Assembly: GCF_900104045.1 (NCBI RefSeq)
Contig: NZ_FNIN01000003.1
Span: 124,001 to 188,000 of the forward strand
Source of the DNA: Desulfonauticus submarinus
GTDB taxonomy: Bacteria; Desulfobacterota; Desulfovibrionia; Desulfovibrionales; Desulfonatronovibrionaceae
Reading direction: 5' to 3'
Length of the DNA: 64,000 bases
This document shows positions 26,616 to 36,292 of the stretch, piece by piece. Below the pieces are notes generated by a model. That model searched no databases. It saw only the letters and a list, made by a program, of their open reading frames with translations, and was not told the origin of the DNA. Made by a program: the position numbers and the translations under genes. Each line of letters begins with the position of its first letter. The first letter of the stretch is position 1.

Positions 26616-29351
26616 TTATCGACCGACAGGACAAAGATAAAAATAACTGCAAAACAAACAATTTCTAGAATCCATAGTTGGTGAAAACTCCTCACTCTCT
26701 AACATATGTTCTATAACTATATCTATATATCTTGACAGCCGTGATTCAAACTCTATTTGTTTTGGATACTCATTTAATTTAAAAAAAGATCTTTCTTTTA
26801 TCTCAAAATTAGATAATAAAACATAATTAGAAAAAATAGGATATTCGTTATAATTATTCGCTATTAAATATATATAAATAGGCAGTTGAAAATCAAATTT
26901 CTTTTCTTGTAAAAAAGAAAAGTTTATTTCTTTATTTTCCAAAAATAAATTTTTGTTAAACTTAATGTTTCCAGTTTTATAATCAAGAACATATAGGTCA
27001 TCATCTCTTCTTTCCAACCTATCTACTTTACCAATTAACATTATTTTTTTATTTAAAACATTACTTTTAAAAGAAAACTGAAATTCTTTTTCTAAGTCCA
27101 AAATTTTTATTTTGCTATTTTTACTCAACTTTTCTAACCATATTAAATAATTAGATATCCTAGATAAAATAGTCTTTTTAATAAAAAAGGTCCTCTGTTG
27201 TTCAATATTTTGAAAAAAAGAATCATTTTCTAAAACATTATTTATAGACTCTTTTAATTTATTTAAATCAAATTTAAAATCAAAACCCTCTCTTTCTTTG
27301 TAAGGTAAAAAATATGAAAAGAGTATTTGATGAACAACTTTACCTATTTCTAAAGATTCTGAAATTTGCGAAGTTAAAACTCCTAAAATATAACGAAAAT
27401 AAAAACTAAGAGGACAACGTAGATAATGGTTTAGAAGTGTAGCTGAAACATTTTGAGCAAGAAGATTATAAATCTTTTCTTTATCTTCTTTCTTTTTTTT
27501 AATTCCAGAAAATAAATTTAAATCAAAATTTTTTAACTTAATATCCAAAATTTTTATCTCAGGTTTTTTATTATTTTTTTCTTCCTGCCATATAGCCTCT
27601 TCTATATATCTAGATGGCATACTCTTTGTTTCATAAGAAGTAGTAGAAAAATTTTCAGTATAAAGAAAATAAACTTTTTTACATGAACTTACCAATCTCT
27701 TAAAATGATAATTTTGCAAAACTTCATGATGCTCTTTTGAAGGCAGACCTATTGCTTTCCTTATTTCCTCAGGAAATAAAGGATTCTGTTGCTTAAAAGA
27801 TGGCAAACTCCCTTCCTGAGCCCCCAAAACATACAATTTTTTAAAACTTAAAAGTCTACTTTCTAAAAGACCCAAAACTTGCAATCCTTTTAAAGGCTCA
27901 CCTTTTAAAGTTAAAAAAATACTATTTAGCCATTCTAAAATAAAATCCACAGCCTCATTTACTAAAAGTTTTTGTTCTCCCAAAATACTTTTAGAAATTT
28001 TTACCAGTATCTCTTTTTCCCAAAGTTTATAACACCGCTTAAAAAAAGAAAATTCTTCTGGTATATGTTTAACTATATCGAAAACACTTAAAAGAATTTT
28101 ATTCCAAACCAATACTATTTGGTTCAGGTTTATTTTTTTCTGTTCTGCTAATTTAAGTACTGGCTCTAAAAAATTGCGTTCAAGATTTAAATAAAATTCA
28201 AAGTGTTCCTTTAGTATGATTTTTCCTCTTATAAATTCTAAATCTATATACTCTCTAGGAACTTGTGTGATAATTTTTTTTAAATACAACGCAGATTCAA
28301 CATTAATAGCCTTTATATATCCATGAGTTAATAAAGCCTCTATATCTTGAACTCTTATCGCATTTCCTTGCACATATTTAACAACTTCTCCTAAAAAAAG
28401 AAGAAAAGAAAAAAAAGAAGTCCAACTTAATGAATACCCCATAGTAAAATTTACATTCTCATTAGGTAAAACAGATAACAAAGGAAGTAATAAATTAGAA
28501 TCTGCTACTAGAATAGCCTCATTATCTGGATTTTTAGATAATTCTAAACATTTTGGAAGTTTATTTAATATGGTATGAAAATCAGGTCCCACCCAAAATT
28601 CATAGTCAGGAGAATCTTTTGAAACATCTTTAGAAATGATTTTAGGATTAATACCTAAAAAAGAAAACTCTCTTTTTAAAATAGAATGAATGTTACTTCC
28701 TTCTGTTTCCCAAAAACTTACTGCATCATGTTCAACTATAAGATGTTTAAAAATATGTCTTTCTGCTTTTGTTAAAGCAAAAAAACCTGCTAAAATAATT
28801 TTAAAATTCTTTAAATTTTTTTTTAATAAATCAAGATTTTCACTTATTAATCTAAACCTCATGCCAAGAGTATTTTTTAAACGTTTATCTAAACACTTCT
28901 TGATATCTCTATATATATTGGAAAAATTTTTTAAAAAACAATTAACTGTTTCTTGTCCTTCAAAAAAAAATTGTATATTTTCAGGAAAAACTAATTCTTG
29001 TTCTACTTCTTCAAACAAATCATATAAAAATCTCATCCAAGCAAAAGATAAATTTAAATTTTCATATTTTCTTAAAACTTCTGCACAAATACCTATAAAC
29101 TCATAACAATCAATTAAACGATAAGGTAAAATTTGTATAGATTGCTCATTAATAAAGTCTTCTATAGAATAAATCCTTGGCAATAAAAACTCTTTTTGTT
29201 GCAGTTTTCCTAAATAATAACGCAGAAACAAACCAGCACGCCTAGATGGCAAAACTACACATATATCTTGCAAATCAGATAACTTAATCAAATAATTGGC
29301 TAACTGAAGCAAGAAAGTTTGTTCAGAAGGGACAATATAATGTTCTGCCAT
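26616..29351 (-). CDS. AddB-like PD-(D/E)XK exonuclease
   Basis: A 911-residue protein with the AddB/RexB layout. The N-terminal helicase-like part begins CVVLPSRRAGLFLRYYL, where a functional P-loop would sit, but no GKT is visible. The C-terminal RecB-family nuclease domain carries LDYKTGN, the catalytic Asp-x-Lys-like motif, near residue 800. Four iron-sulfur cysteines are in RCPLSFYFR (about residue 655) and NCLFCSYFYLCP at the very end, as in AddB. It likely acts in double-strand break processing. No addA is adjacent in the window. The ribosome site is weak. Confidence 0.82.
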   Translation of the reverse strand: MAEHYIVPSEQTFLLQLANYLIKLSDLQDICVVLPSRRAGLFLRYYLGKLQQKEFLLPRIYSIEDFINEQSIQILPYRLIDCYEFIGICAEVLRKYENLNLSFAWMRFLYDLFEEVEQELVFPENIQFFFEGQETVNCFLKNFSNIYRDIKKCLDKRLKNTLGMRFRLISENLDLLKKNLKNFKIILAGFFALTKAERHIFKHLIVEHDAVSFWETEGSNIHSILKREFSFLGINPKIISKDVSKDSPDYEFWVGPDFHTILNKLPKCLELSKNPDNEAILVADSNLLLPLLSVLPNENVNFTMGYSLSWTSFFSFLLFLGEVVKYVQGNAIRVQDIEALLTHGYIKAINVESALYLKKIITQVPREYIDLEFIRGKIILKEHFEFYLNLERNFLEPVLKLAEQKKINLNQIVLVWNKILLSVFDIVKHIPEEFSFFKRCYKLWEKEILVKISKSILGEQKLLVNEAVDFILEWLNSIFLTLKGEPLKGLQVLGLLESRLLSFKKLYVLGAQEGSLPSFKQQNPLFPEEIRKAIGLPSKEHHEVLQNYHFKRLVSSCKKVYFLYTENFSTTSYETKSMPSRYIEEAIWQEEKNNKKPEIKILDIKLKNFDLNLFSGIKKKKEDKEKIYNLLAQNVSATLLNHYLRCPLSFYFRYILGVLTSQISESLEIGKVVHQILFSYFLPYKEREGFDFKFDLNKLKESINNVLENDSFFQNIEQQRTFFIKKTILSRISNYLIWLEKLSKNSKIKILDLEKEFQFSFKSNVLNKKIMLIGKVDRLERRDDDLYVLDYKTGNIKFNKNLFLENKEINFSFLQEKKFDFQLPIYIYLIANNYNEYPIFSNYVLLSNFEIKERSFFKLNEYPKQIEFESRLSRYIDIVIEHMLESEEFSPTMDSRNCLFCSYFYLCPVGR

Positions 29352-29462
29352 AATTTATACCTTGAAATTTATTTTTGATAATTTATTTTTAAAACAAAGC
29401 ATAACAAATATCAAAAATAATTTCTCATTTAAAGCAGTATCTTAATTATCTATAAAAAAATC

Positions 29463-29490
29463 TTGACAAAAGTCTAAAAATCATTAAGTT
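29463..29490 (+). promoter_or_regulatory. Promoter for initiator tRNA
   Basis: Perfect TTGACA (29463-29468) followed after 16 bases by TAAGTT (29485-29490). The tRNA 5' end is 17 bases downstream. The -10 element is a weak match, but no better one is present. Confidence 0.45.
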
Positions 29491-29506
29491 TTCTCTTCTC
29501 GATTGA

Positions 29507-29583
<77 letters not shown>

Positions 29584-29696
29584 ACACTTTTTTACCTATC
29601 TTTAAAAATATCTTTTCTTGCCTAAAATTAAGCCTCTTGCTAACTATCTAAAAAACTCCCCAATCTAGTGAAATTGAGAAAAGGATAAAATCTTTT

Positions 29697-30797
29697 ATGT
29701 CTCAACAAAAACCTTGTATAGCTCTTTACCTTCCTCGTTTCAGTATCTATGGCGGAGTTGAGCGTTTTGCTTACAATTTGGCAGCTTATCTAAATAAAAA
29801 TAATTTTAAGGTTATTTTTATTTGTGCCCGTAAAGAGATATCCCCTCCCCCAAACGTTAAAATTATTTGTACAGGTAGGCCTCCTCTTTCCAAAATAGGT
29901 AAAATGAGTTGGTATGCTTTTTTTGCCCAAAAAATAAAAAACCAAATCCATGCAGATATTCATTTTAGTTTAGGTAAAACTTTATCTCAGGATATTGTTA
30001 GGGTTGGAGGAGGACCTCTCAAAATATTTTGGGAATTGAGTCAAAAAGCCTACCCTGGCTTTGAAAAAAAAATTAAAATACTTCGACGTAAACTCTCTCC
30101 TGCCAATCAACTAACTTTTTGGTTAGAAAAAAAACAGTTTACTCAAGCTAAAAAAATTATTTGCGTCTCTGATCATGTAAAAGAATGGCTTCTTAAAGCC
30201 TATCCACACATTCCCTTAAATAAAATCACAGTTATCTATAATCTCCCAGATCTAAACAAATTTTATCCTCAACCCATGCGAAAAACTACTTTTAGAAAAA
30301 AGTACAACCTACCCTTAAATAAAAAAATTATTCTAACGGTTGCTACTAACTTTAAATTAAAGGGAATAGAATATTTAATAAAAAGTTTAAAATATCTACC
30401 GACCAATTACTGTTTAGCTGTAGCAGGTAAAAGAAATGCATCTAGTTATCTAAAACTTTCTAAAAAATTAAATCTAACCAAAAGGGTATTTTTCTTAGGA
30501 CAAGTTAAAGAAATAGAATCTCTTTATCCTGCTTGTGACTTATTTGTTCTAAATTCTTTTTATGATGCGTGTTCTAATGCACTCTTAGAAGCCATGGCTT
30601 GTGGTCTTACTGCTATTTCTTCTATTTTTAATGGTAGTTCGGTCTTTTTAAATAGCAATAATTTAATAAATGACCCTGCTAACCCTCAACACATAGCGAA
30701 TGTTATTCAAAATGCTTGTTTCATTCCCCTTAAAATTCCTTCTAACTTAAATATAGGGCTAAAACCATACAAACAAATAATAGAAAGTCTATTATGA
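29697..30797 (+). CDS. Family 4 glycosyltransferase (LPS core-like)
   Basis: A 366-residue GT-B glycosyltransferase likely to add a sugar to LPS core or another surface glycan. It starts LPRFSIYGGVERFAYNLA, the N-terminal glycine-rich acceptor-side motif of WaaG-like enzymes. The C-terminal half has FYDACSNALLEAMACGL, with the EX7E nucleotide-sugar motif at about residues 292-308. It has no membrane segment, so it probably acts at the cytoplasmic face. AAAAGGATAAA precedes the ATG. It overlaps the next gene by 4 bases. The sugar donor cannot be told from sequence. Confidence 0.88.
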   Translation: MSQQKPCIALYLPRFSIYGGVERFAYNLAAYLNKNNFKVIFICARKEISPPPNVKIICTGRPPLSKIGKMSWYAFFAQKIKNQIHADIHFSLGKTLSQDIVRVGGGPLKIFWELSQKAYPGFEKKIKILRRKLSPANQLTFWLEKKQFTQAKKIICVSDHVKEWLLKAYPHIPLNKITVIYNLPDLNKFYPQPMRKTTFRKKYNLPLNKKIILTVATNFKLKGIEYLIKSLKYLPTNYCLAVAGKRNASSYLKLSKKLNLTKRVFFLGQVKEIESLYPACDLFVLNSFYDACSNALLEAMACGLTAISSIFNGSSVFLNSNNLINDPANPQHIANVIQNACFIPLKIPSNLNIGLKPYKQIIESLL

Positions 30798-31531
30798 ACA
30801 GATACTTATCTCCAATTAGAAACTACCGAAAACATATTAAAACTAAAAACGAGTTATGTTTCCAAGTAATTTTAGAAGAAACAGACTTATTTATAGTAGC
30901 TGAAAAAAAATTAGAACTACCAATATTAGAGTATGTATCTTACTTAAGAAAACAAATAAAAACCTATATTGAACTGCACCCAGAATTTCTCACTTCTCTT
31001 ATTCCATTACCTTTAGACTCCAAAGCCCCTCTAATTGTACAAAATATGCTTATTGCTGCTCAAAAATTTCAAGTAGGACCAATGGCTGCTGTAGCTGGAG
31101 CTATTGCCGAACAGGTAGCTACAAAATTCGTAGCCCACTCTCCCAACCTTATTGTGGAAAACGGAGGAGATATTTACATCTATTCGCAAAAATCTAGAAC
31201 AATTGGATTACTTGCCCACCCTAATCAAAATATTTCTCTTGGTCTTAAATTAGATGCTTCTCAATTTCCTTGTGCCCTTTGCACTTCTTCGGGCAAAATA
31301 GGTCATTCTCTTAATTTCGGACAAGGAGATATTGTAGTAGTTATGGCCAAATCAGGAGCAGATGCGGATGCTGCAGCAACAGCATTAAGCAATCTTCTAA
31401 AAACTAAAAAAGACATATCTCCCATTTTAAAAAAAGCACAAGAGTTATCTCCTCTTGGAGTAAAAGGTCTATTTCTCCAATTAGATGAAACAATTGGAGC
31501 TTGGGGAGAGCTAGAATTAATTACATTTTAA
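30794..31531 (+). CDS. UPF0280/ApbE-like protein
   Basis: The 245-residue product matches the UPF0280 family, distantly related to ApbE flavin transferases. It has GPMAAVAGAIAEQVA (about residues 94-108), IVENGGDIYIYS (about residue 118), CTSSGKIGHSLNFG (about residue 163) and SGADADAAATALSNLL (about residue 192). These correspond to ApbE glycine/alanine and metal-binding loops. The exact activity of UPF0280 is unknown; FMN transfer is a family-based guess. The ATG overlaps the glycosyltransferase stop (ATGA). It converges with the dnaA-like gene with about 23 bases between the stop codons. Confidence 0.83.
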   Translation: MNRYLSPIRNYRKHIKTKNELCFQVILEETDLFIVAEKKLELPILEYVSYLRKQIKTYIELHPEFLTSLIPLPLDSKAPLIVQNMLIAAQKFQVGPMAAVAGAIAEQVATKFVAHSPNLIVENGGDIYIYSQKSRTIGLLAHPNQNISLGLKLDASQFPCALCTSSGKIGHSLNFGQGDIVVVMAKSGADADAAATALSNLLKTKKDISPILKKAQELSPLGVKGLFLQLDETIGAWGELELITF

Positions 31532-31554
31532 CTAATATAAAGAATTCTCAATCC

Positions 31555-32898
31555 TTAAATGCTTGTGATTCTCTCCAATGTCTTTTCTATTTGCCTTCCC
31601 AAAGGAGTTTGTCTATTTAATTCTTGTTCTACTTTAGCAATACCTTTTAAGACAGTAGAATGTCTTCGATTAAATCGGCGACCAATTTCTTCTAAACTCA
31701 AGTCTGTATATTTCCTGGCCAAGTAATAAGCAGTATTTCTTGCCCAAACATAATTTTTCTTTCTACTTTTTGATAGCAATGCTTCTATGGGAAGGTCATA
31801 AATTCTGGCCACATTCTTTAATATATATTCCAGGTCTATCACTGTCTCTTTTTCTAATGCATAATGTTTTAGAACATCCCTTGCTAATTCTAAATTAATC
31901 CTTTCTTTTAATAATTTAGCTTTTAAAACTAAATTATTAATACAGCTTTCTAATTGTCTTATATCACTTTGCACTCTACTAGCTATATACTCTCCAACAT
32001 CTTTTGGGATACTAACCTGCATCTTTTTAGATTTATGATCTATTATTCTCAAAATTGTACCCATATCTGGTTTATTAATTACAGCCATAAATCCCTGACA
32101 CAATCTAGAAACAAGCTGAGAGTCAACTCCATTTAATTCTTTTGGCAAAAACATACTAGAAAATACAACTTTCTTGCCCTGAGTTGTTAAAGACTTAATA
32201 GTGCATAAAAACTCATCTTGTAATTTTTCCTTATTTTGAAAAAAGTGAATATCTTCTATCAATAAAATATCTATCTGTTCTCTAAACCTTGCTTTAAATT
32301 GTTCAACCTGTCTCGCTTTAATAGCTAATACTAATTGAGAAGCAAACTCCTCTGCAGTTAAATAAGCAACCTTTACTCTGCTCTTATTAGATTTTTTCAA
32401 AAGCTCCAGTCCCATTGACTGCACTAAGTGAGTTTTTCCCAATCCTGGAGACGAACATAAAAACAGCTGATCAGAAGAAATACATGATTGACAAAAAGTT
32501 CTTGCTGCTAAAAAAGCCAACTCATTACAAGGACCGACCACAAAATCCTGAAATGAATAACGAAAAATACCCTTACCCTCTATTTTGGGTAAAATAGGTA
32601 AAGCCATCTCGCGCTCATCATGTTCACTCAAATCACTTAAAAAAGGAACTTTATGCTTTTTAGTCTTAGCTACTTTAATCTCTATAATTGGAGGTTCTCC
32701 TAAAACCTCAAAGGCAGCCTCTCGAATTGCATTAAACAACTTTTCTCTTACCCAAGAAGCCATAAAGTCATTACGAGCGGTTAAAGTAAGCTTAGAACCA
32801 TCAATTTCTGCCTTTAAGGGTTTAATCCAAACCTTAAAAATCCCTTCTCCAAGACATTTTTCCAAAATATTTTGAATTCGTTGCCATGTGCTCATCAT
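31555..32898 (-). CDS. dnaA: Divergent DnaA-family replication initiator-like ATPase
   Basis: The 447-residue DnaA-family protein has the full four-domain layout. Domain I starts WQRIQNILEKCLGEGIF. Walker A reads SSPGLGKTHL (149-158) and Walker B ILLIEDIHFF (about 211-217). The C-terminal helix-turn-helix begins after residue 400. It differs from the canonical protein: the DNA-contact signature usually read DHTTV is RRHSTV (411-416), and the IDDIQ motif is IEDIH. The neighbours are UPF0280 and cheA rather than dnaN or gyrB. It could be the sole initiator or a second paralog, and the window cannot show which. The start ATG has only a weak ribosome site. Confidence 0.85.
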   Translation of the reverse strand: MMSTWQRIQNILEKCLGEGIFKVWIKPLKAEIDGSKLTLTARNDFMASWVREKLFNAIREAAFEVLGEPPIIEIKVAKTKKHKVPFLSDLSEHDEREMALPILPKIEGKGIFRYSFQDFVVGPCNELAFLAARTFCQSCISSDQLFLCSSPGLGKTHLVQSMGLELLKKSNKSRVKVAYLTAEEFASQLVLAIKARQVEQFKARFREQIDILLIEDIHFFQNKEKLQDEFLCTIKSLTTQGKKVVFSSMFLPKELNGVDSQLVSRLCQGFMAVINKPDMGTILRIIDHKSKKMQVSIPKDVGEYIASRVQSDIRQLESCINNLVLKAKLLKERINLELARDVLKHYALEKETVIDLEYILKNVARIYDLPIEALLSKSRKKNYVWARNTAYYLARKYTDLSLEEIGRRFNRRHSTVLKGIAKVEQELNRQTPLGRQIEKTLERITSI

Positions 32899-33267
32899 AG
32901 TTTCAAACTCTTAAAGAAAAGAATAAATAAACTCAACAAGGAATACCTCGGAAATAACCCCTTTTTTGACTAAAGCAACTTTCAATATAACATATTGATT
33001 TATTTAGAAAAATTATAAACACCAGCCAATTTCTAAGCTATAATACTCTTTTTCAACTTATCTCCTTTTCTCTAGTAAAGCCTTATAGAACTTCAATTGT
33101 CACCAAAGCATCAAAAAGTGTCGCCCAGACAAACTCTATTTTTCTTAAAATTTCTTCAAAATTCTTGTTTTTTCTTCTAGGCACATTAAAATTAATCTTT
33201 ATCTTCAAATTAAGAAACAAAATTCTCTTCTTTTTTTGTTAAAGACCATAAAATTCAACTGGTTGTT
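32899..33267. other. 369-base AT-rich gap between dnaA and cheA
   Basis: Both flanking genes read leftward. I see no open frame, no tRNA, and no repeat. The best DnaA-box-like 9-mer is TTATAAACA, a one-mismatch match and alone, so this is not a recognisable origin. AGCTATAATACTC contains a -10-like element on the plus strand, but with no gene to follow it. The dnaA promoter is expected here. Confidence 0.5.
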
Positions 33268-35910
33268 TTATTGAATAAAAGAATGCCCTTTTTGAGTTGC
33301 TAGTTGATAAATTTCATTGGGGTCTAAAATAAGAATCACATTGCCATCTCCCATAATAGTTGCCCCAGAAATAGCTTGAACATCCCCCAAATATTCGCCT
33401 AAAGACTTAATAACTATTTCCTGTCGTTCTAATAAAACATCTACCACTAATCCTAATTTTCTTTCTCCTACCTGCAAAATAACTACAGGCAACAGTTCTC
33501 TATTTTCCTCTATTTTAGGTAAATTTAGTAGGTCTGCTAAATAAACTAACCCAAGTACTTCTCCTCTTAAAGTAATGGCCTTTCTTTTATTTATCTCACT
33601 TAAACTAGAAGCCAATATTTTGGTAGTTTCTGAAACAGCATCCAAAGGCAAAGCAAAAGTATCTCCTGAAACTTTTATCATAAGGGCATCAATAATGGCG
33701 AGGGTAAGGGGTAAAGTAATCACGAGTTTTGTGCCTTTATCTATCTCTGAAGAAACACTTACATTACCTTTTAACGCTCTTATATTATTTTTAACCACAT
33801 CCATACCCACTCCCCGGCCAGAAATATCTGTCACTTTTTCAGCAGTAGAAAATCCAGGAAGAAAAATTAATTCTATAGCTTGCTGATCATCCATTGCTTC
33901 AGCTTCCTCATAAGTAATAAGTCCTTTTTCCAAAGCCTTTCGACGCATTTTCTCTGGATCAATCCCTCTACCATCATCTTCTACCTCAATCACTACAGAA
34001 TTTCCTCTATGAGAGGCCCTTAACCAAACTTTACCTGGAATAGGCTTTCCCTTGGCCTTTCTTTCCTCTTCTGTTTCTAAACCATGATCCACAGCATTCC
34101 GTAAAATATGAACTAAAGGATCACCTATCAGCTCTATAACGCTCTTATCTAGTTCAGTATCTTCACCTTCAGTAATGAGTTCTACCGGCTTTTTGCTTTT
34201 TCTACTTAAGTCCCTAATTAAACGAGGAAAACGAGAAAATACTGAACGCACAGGCACCATTCTCACTTGCATAATAGTATCTTGCAAAGCATCAGAAATC
34301 CGAGCCATTGCATCAACACTCTCATTAAGTTTTAAAACAATATCTTGAACATTTTGTGTTTCTTCTAATTCCTTTGTTATCTGAGCAAAACGATTCCTAT
34401 TAATAATAAGCTCTCCTATTAAATTCATCAATTGATCTAATTTTGTATGCTCAACTCTAATTGTGCTTATAATTTCTTTTTTCTTTTTTACTATAGGCTT
34501 ACTTTCTTTTTTATTGTTTTCTAATTTTTTTATTTTATTTTCCTTATTCTCTAATTCATCTTTATTATGATCTTCTTCATTCTTGCTAGCAATAGAGGAA
34601 GTAGATATACTTTCTTTATCTTTTTGTTCCTTTGTTTTACTATATTTCTCTCTTTCTCTATCTTTATGTTCACTTTTTTCTTTATATTTTATAATATTTT
34701 TTTCTACTATATCTCTAAGAATTCCCTGTTCTTGATGAAGCAAATCTAACATTAAAGAAAAATCCACATTTTTATTTCTTGCATCATCAATAAGTTTAAC
34801 AATACCTTTAGCATAATCACTAACTTCCTTAAACTCCATATAGGCAGAAGCATTTTGTATAGTCAAAAAAGATCTATACAATCCATCAACTAAATCTCTT
34901 TTTGATGGATCTTTTCTCAAATTATCTAATCCATATACAATATTGTCAAATTGTTGGTCTACTGTGCTTTTATATATTTCTAAATCTTCATCTTCATCCT
35001 TTCTAACCTCTATCTCTTGAGAAGCAGAGCTTATTCTTTTCTCTCTATTTATGTCTTTATCATCAGAATACGCAGCTAAACTTGTTAAAATTTCATCAAT
35101 AGCAACTCTTTCTACCCAGCCAGAATCTCTATCTATACGCCCTATTAAATCACTTATAACATCTACACTTCTTAATAAAATATCAATTAATTCTGAACTT
35201 ATTTCTATTTCTTTATTCCTAGCTTTATTTAATAAAGTTTCAGCCGTATGAGCCAATTTATTTAATTCTTCATAACCAATGATACCACTATTACCTTTTA
35301 AATTATGAAAGGCTCTAAAAATATCATTGATTAGGTCCTCATCTTTAGGATCTTTTTCTAACTTTACAATATTATCATTAAGTTGAGATATAATTTCTTC
35401 TGCTTCTTCAATAAAATCTAGGAGATGTTCTGGACTAATGATTGTTAGTTTATACCCTTCTCCTTCTTTACTTACTATCTGAGTTTCAGAACTTGACTTT
35501 TTATCTTCTGCACATAACTCTCCTTGCATAACATTTTCAATTCTCTTTAAAATTGGTTCTATATCCACATCTCCTTCTTGTCCTTGCTCTTCTAAATTAT
35601 CTAATAATAAACGTAATGTATCTGTAGTCTCTAAAATAATATCCATTATCTCTGGAGTAACCTTCATCTTACCCTTACGCAATTCATCTAAAATATTCTC
35701 TCCTTTATGGGCAAGAGTATTGATCTTCTCTAGGCCTAAAAATCCTGAAGCTCCTTTTAAAGAATGCATAGGTCTAAAGATATCATCTAAAATAGATCGA
35801 TCCTCTGGATTCTTCTCTAGATCTAAAAGTTTAGGTTCTATTGAATCCAAATGATCTCTACCTTCAACTACAAATTCTGTATACACTTCAGGATCGAGAA
35901 ATTCGGCCAT
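33268..35910 (-). CDS. cheA: Chemotaxis histidine kinase CheA with three HPT-type domains
   Basis: Core kinase of the chemosensory array; it phosphorylates CheY and CheB. The 880-residue product begins with two complete phosphotransfer domains, phospho-acceptor His49 (MHSLKG) and His202 (FHNLKG). A third, similar domain has lost the histidine (SFLTIQN, Leu349). An acidic/lysine-rich linker (about 390-480) precedes the dimerisation domain. The ATP-binding part carries NAVDHGLE, DDGRGID, and GRGVGMDVVK. A CheW-like regulatory domain ends the protein. It is the last gene of the operon. GGATAAGGAG precedes the ATG. Confidence 0.95.
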   Translation of the reverse strand: MAEFLDPEVYTEFVVEGRDHLDSIEPKLLDLEKNPEDRSILDDIFRPMHSLKGASGFLGLEKINTLAHKGENILDELRKGKMKVTPEIMDIILETTDTLRLLLDNLEEQGQEGDVDIEPILKRIENVMQGELCAEDKKSSSETQIVSKEGEGYKLTIISPEHLLDFIEEAEEIISQLNDNIVKLEKDPKDEDLINDIFRAFHNLKGNSGIIGYEELNKLAHTAETLLNKARNKEIEISSELIDILLRSVDVISDLIGRIDRDSGWVERVAIDEILTSLAAYSDDKDINREKRISSASQEIEVRKDEDEDLEIYKSTVDQQFDNIVYGLDNLRKDPSKRDLVDGLYRSFLTIQNASAYMEFKEVSDYAKGIVKLIDDARNKNVDFSLMLDLLHQEQGILRDIVEKNIIKYKEKSEHKDREREKYSKTKEQKDKESISTSSIASKNEEDHNKDELENKENKIKKLENNKKESKPIVKKKKEIISTIRVEHTKLDQLMNLIGELIINRNRFAQITKELEETQNVQDIVLKLNESVDAMARISDALQDTIMQVRMVPVRSVFSRFPRLIRDLSRKSKKPVELITEGEDTELDKSVIELIGDPLVHILRNAVDHGLETEEERKAKGKPIPGKVWLRASHRGNSVVIEVEDDGRGIDPEKMRRKALEKGLITYEEAEAMDDQQAIELIFLPGFSTAEKVTDISGRGVGMDVVKNNIRALKGNVSVSSEIDKGTKLVITLPLTLAIIDALMIKVSGDTFALPLDAVSETTKILASSLSEINKRKAITLRGEVLGLVYLADLLNLPKIEENRELLPVVILQVGERKLGLVVDVLLERQEIVIKSLGEYLGDVQAISGATIMGDGNVILILDPNEIYQLATQKGHSFIQ

Positions 35911-35920
35911 ATTTTTCTCC

Positions 35921-36292
35921 TTATCCTAAAAGCATTTTTATATTTCTAACCAATTTTTCTGGCTGAGCAGGCTTTACCATATACAAATTAGCACCTAAGC
36001 CTAAAGCCTTATGAATATCCTTTTCCTGTCCTTCTGTAGATAAAACTATTATCGGCAAATCACGATACATCTCTTGTTCTCTAACAGTTTTAATAAAAGT
36101 AAAACCATCCATTCTGGGCATATTTACGTCACATACTATTAAAGATATATCTGGATTAGAATATAATTTCTCAAGACCATCAAGTCCATCTTCAGCAGTA
36201 GATATCTTAAATCCTTCTTTCTTAATAATAAAAGCAACTAAATTACGCACTGTTTTTGAATCATCAACAACTAAAATATGTTTTTGGGCCAT
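35921..36292 (-). CDS. cheY: CheY response regulator
   Basis: Single-domain receiver of 123 residues that carries the chemotaxis signal to the flagellar motor. The acidic pocket is VVDDSK near residue 8. The phospho-acceptor Asp is in CDVNMPRMDG (about residue 55). The conserved Thr/Ser follows in VLSTEG (about residue 86), and Lys is in MVKPAQP (about residue 108). It lies 10 bases upstream of cheA and touches the cheW-like gene, so the three are cotranscribed. Confidence 0.95.
   Translation of the reverse strand: MAQKHILVVDDSKTVRNLVAFIIKKEGFKISTAEDGLDGLEKLYSNPDISLIVCDVNMPRMDGFTFIKTVREQEMYRDLPIIVLSTEGQEKDIHKALGLGANLYMVKPAQPEKLVRNIKMLLG

Noticed and set aside
28690-29106. 138-codon plus-strand frame inside the AddB-like gene
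   Set aside because: Shadow of a low-complexity AT-rich region of the AddB-like protein; Lys/Phe-rich and no ribosome site.
32899-33267. Replication origin near dnaA
   Set aside because: Only one weak DnaA-box-like 9-mer and no box cluster, no AT-rich unwinding repeat, and no dnaN or gyrB nearby.
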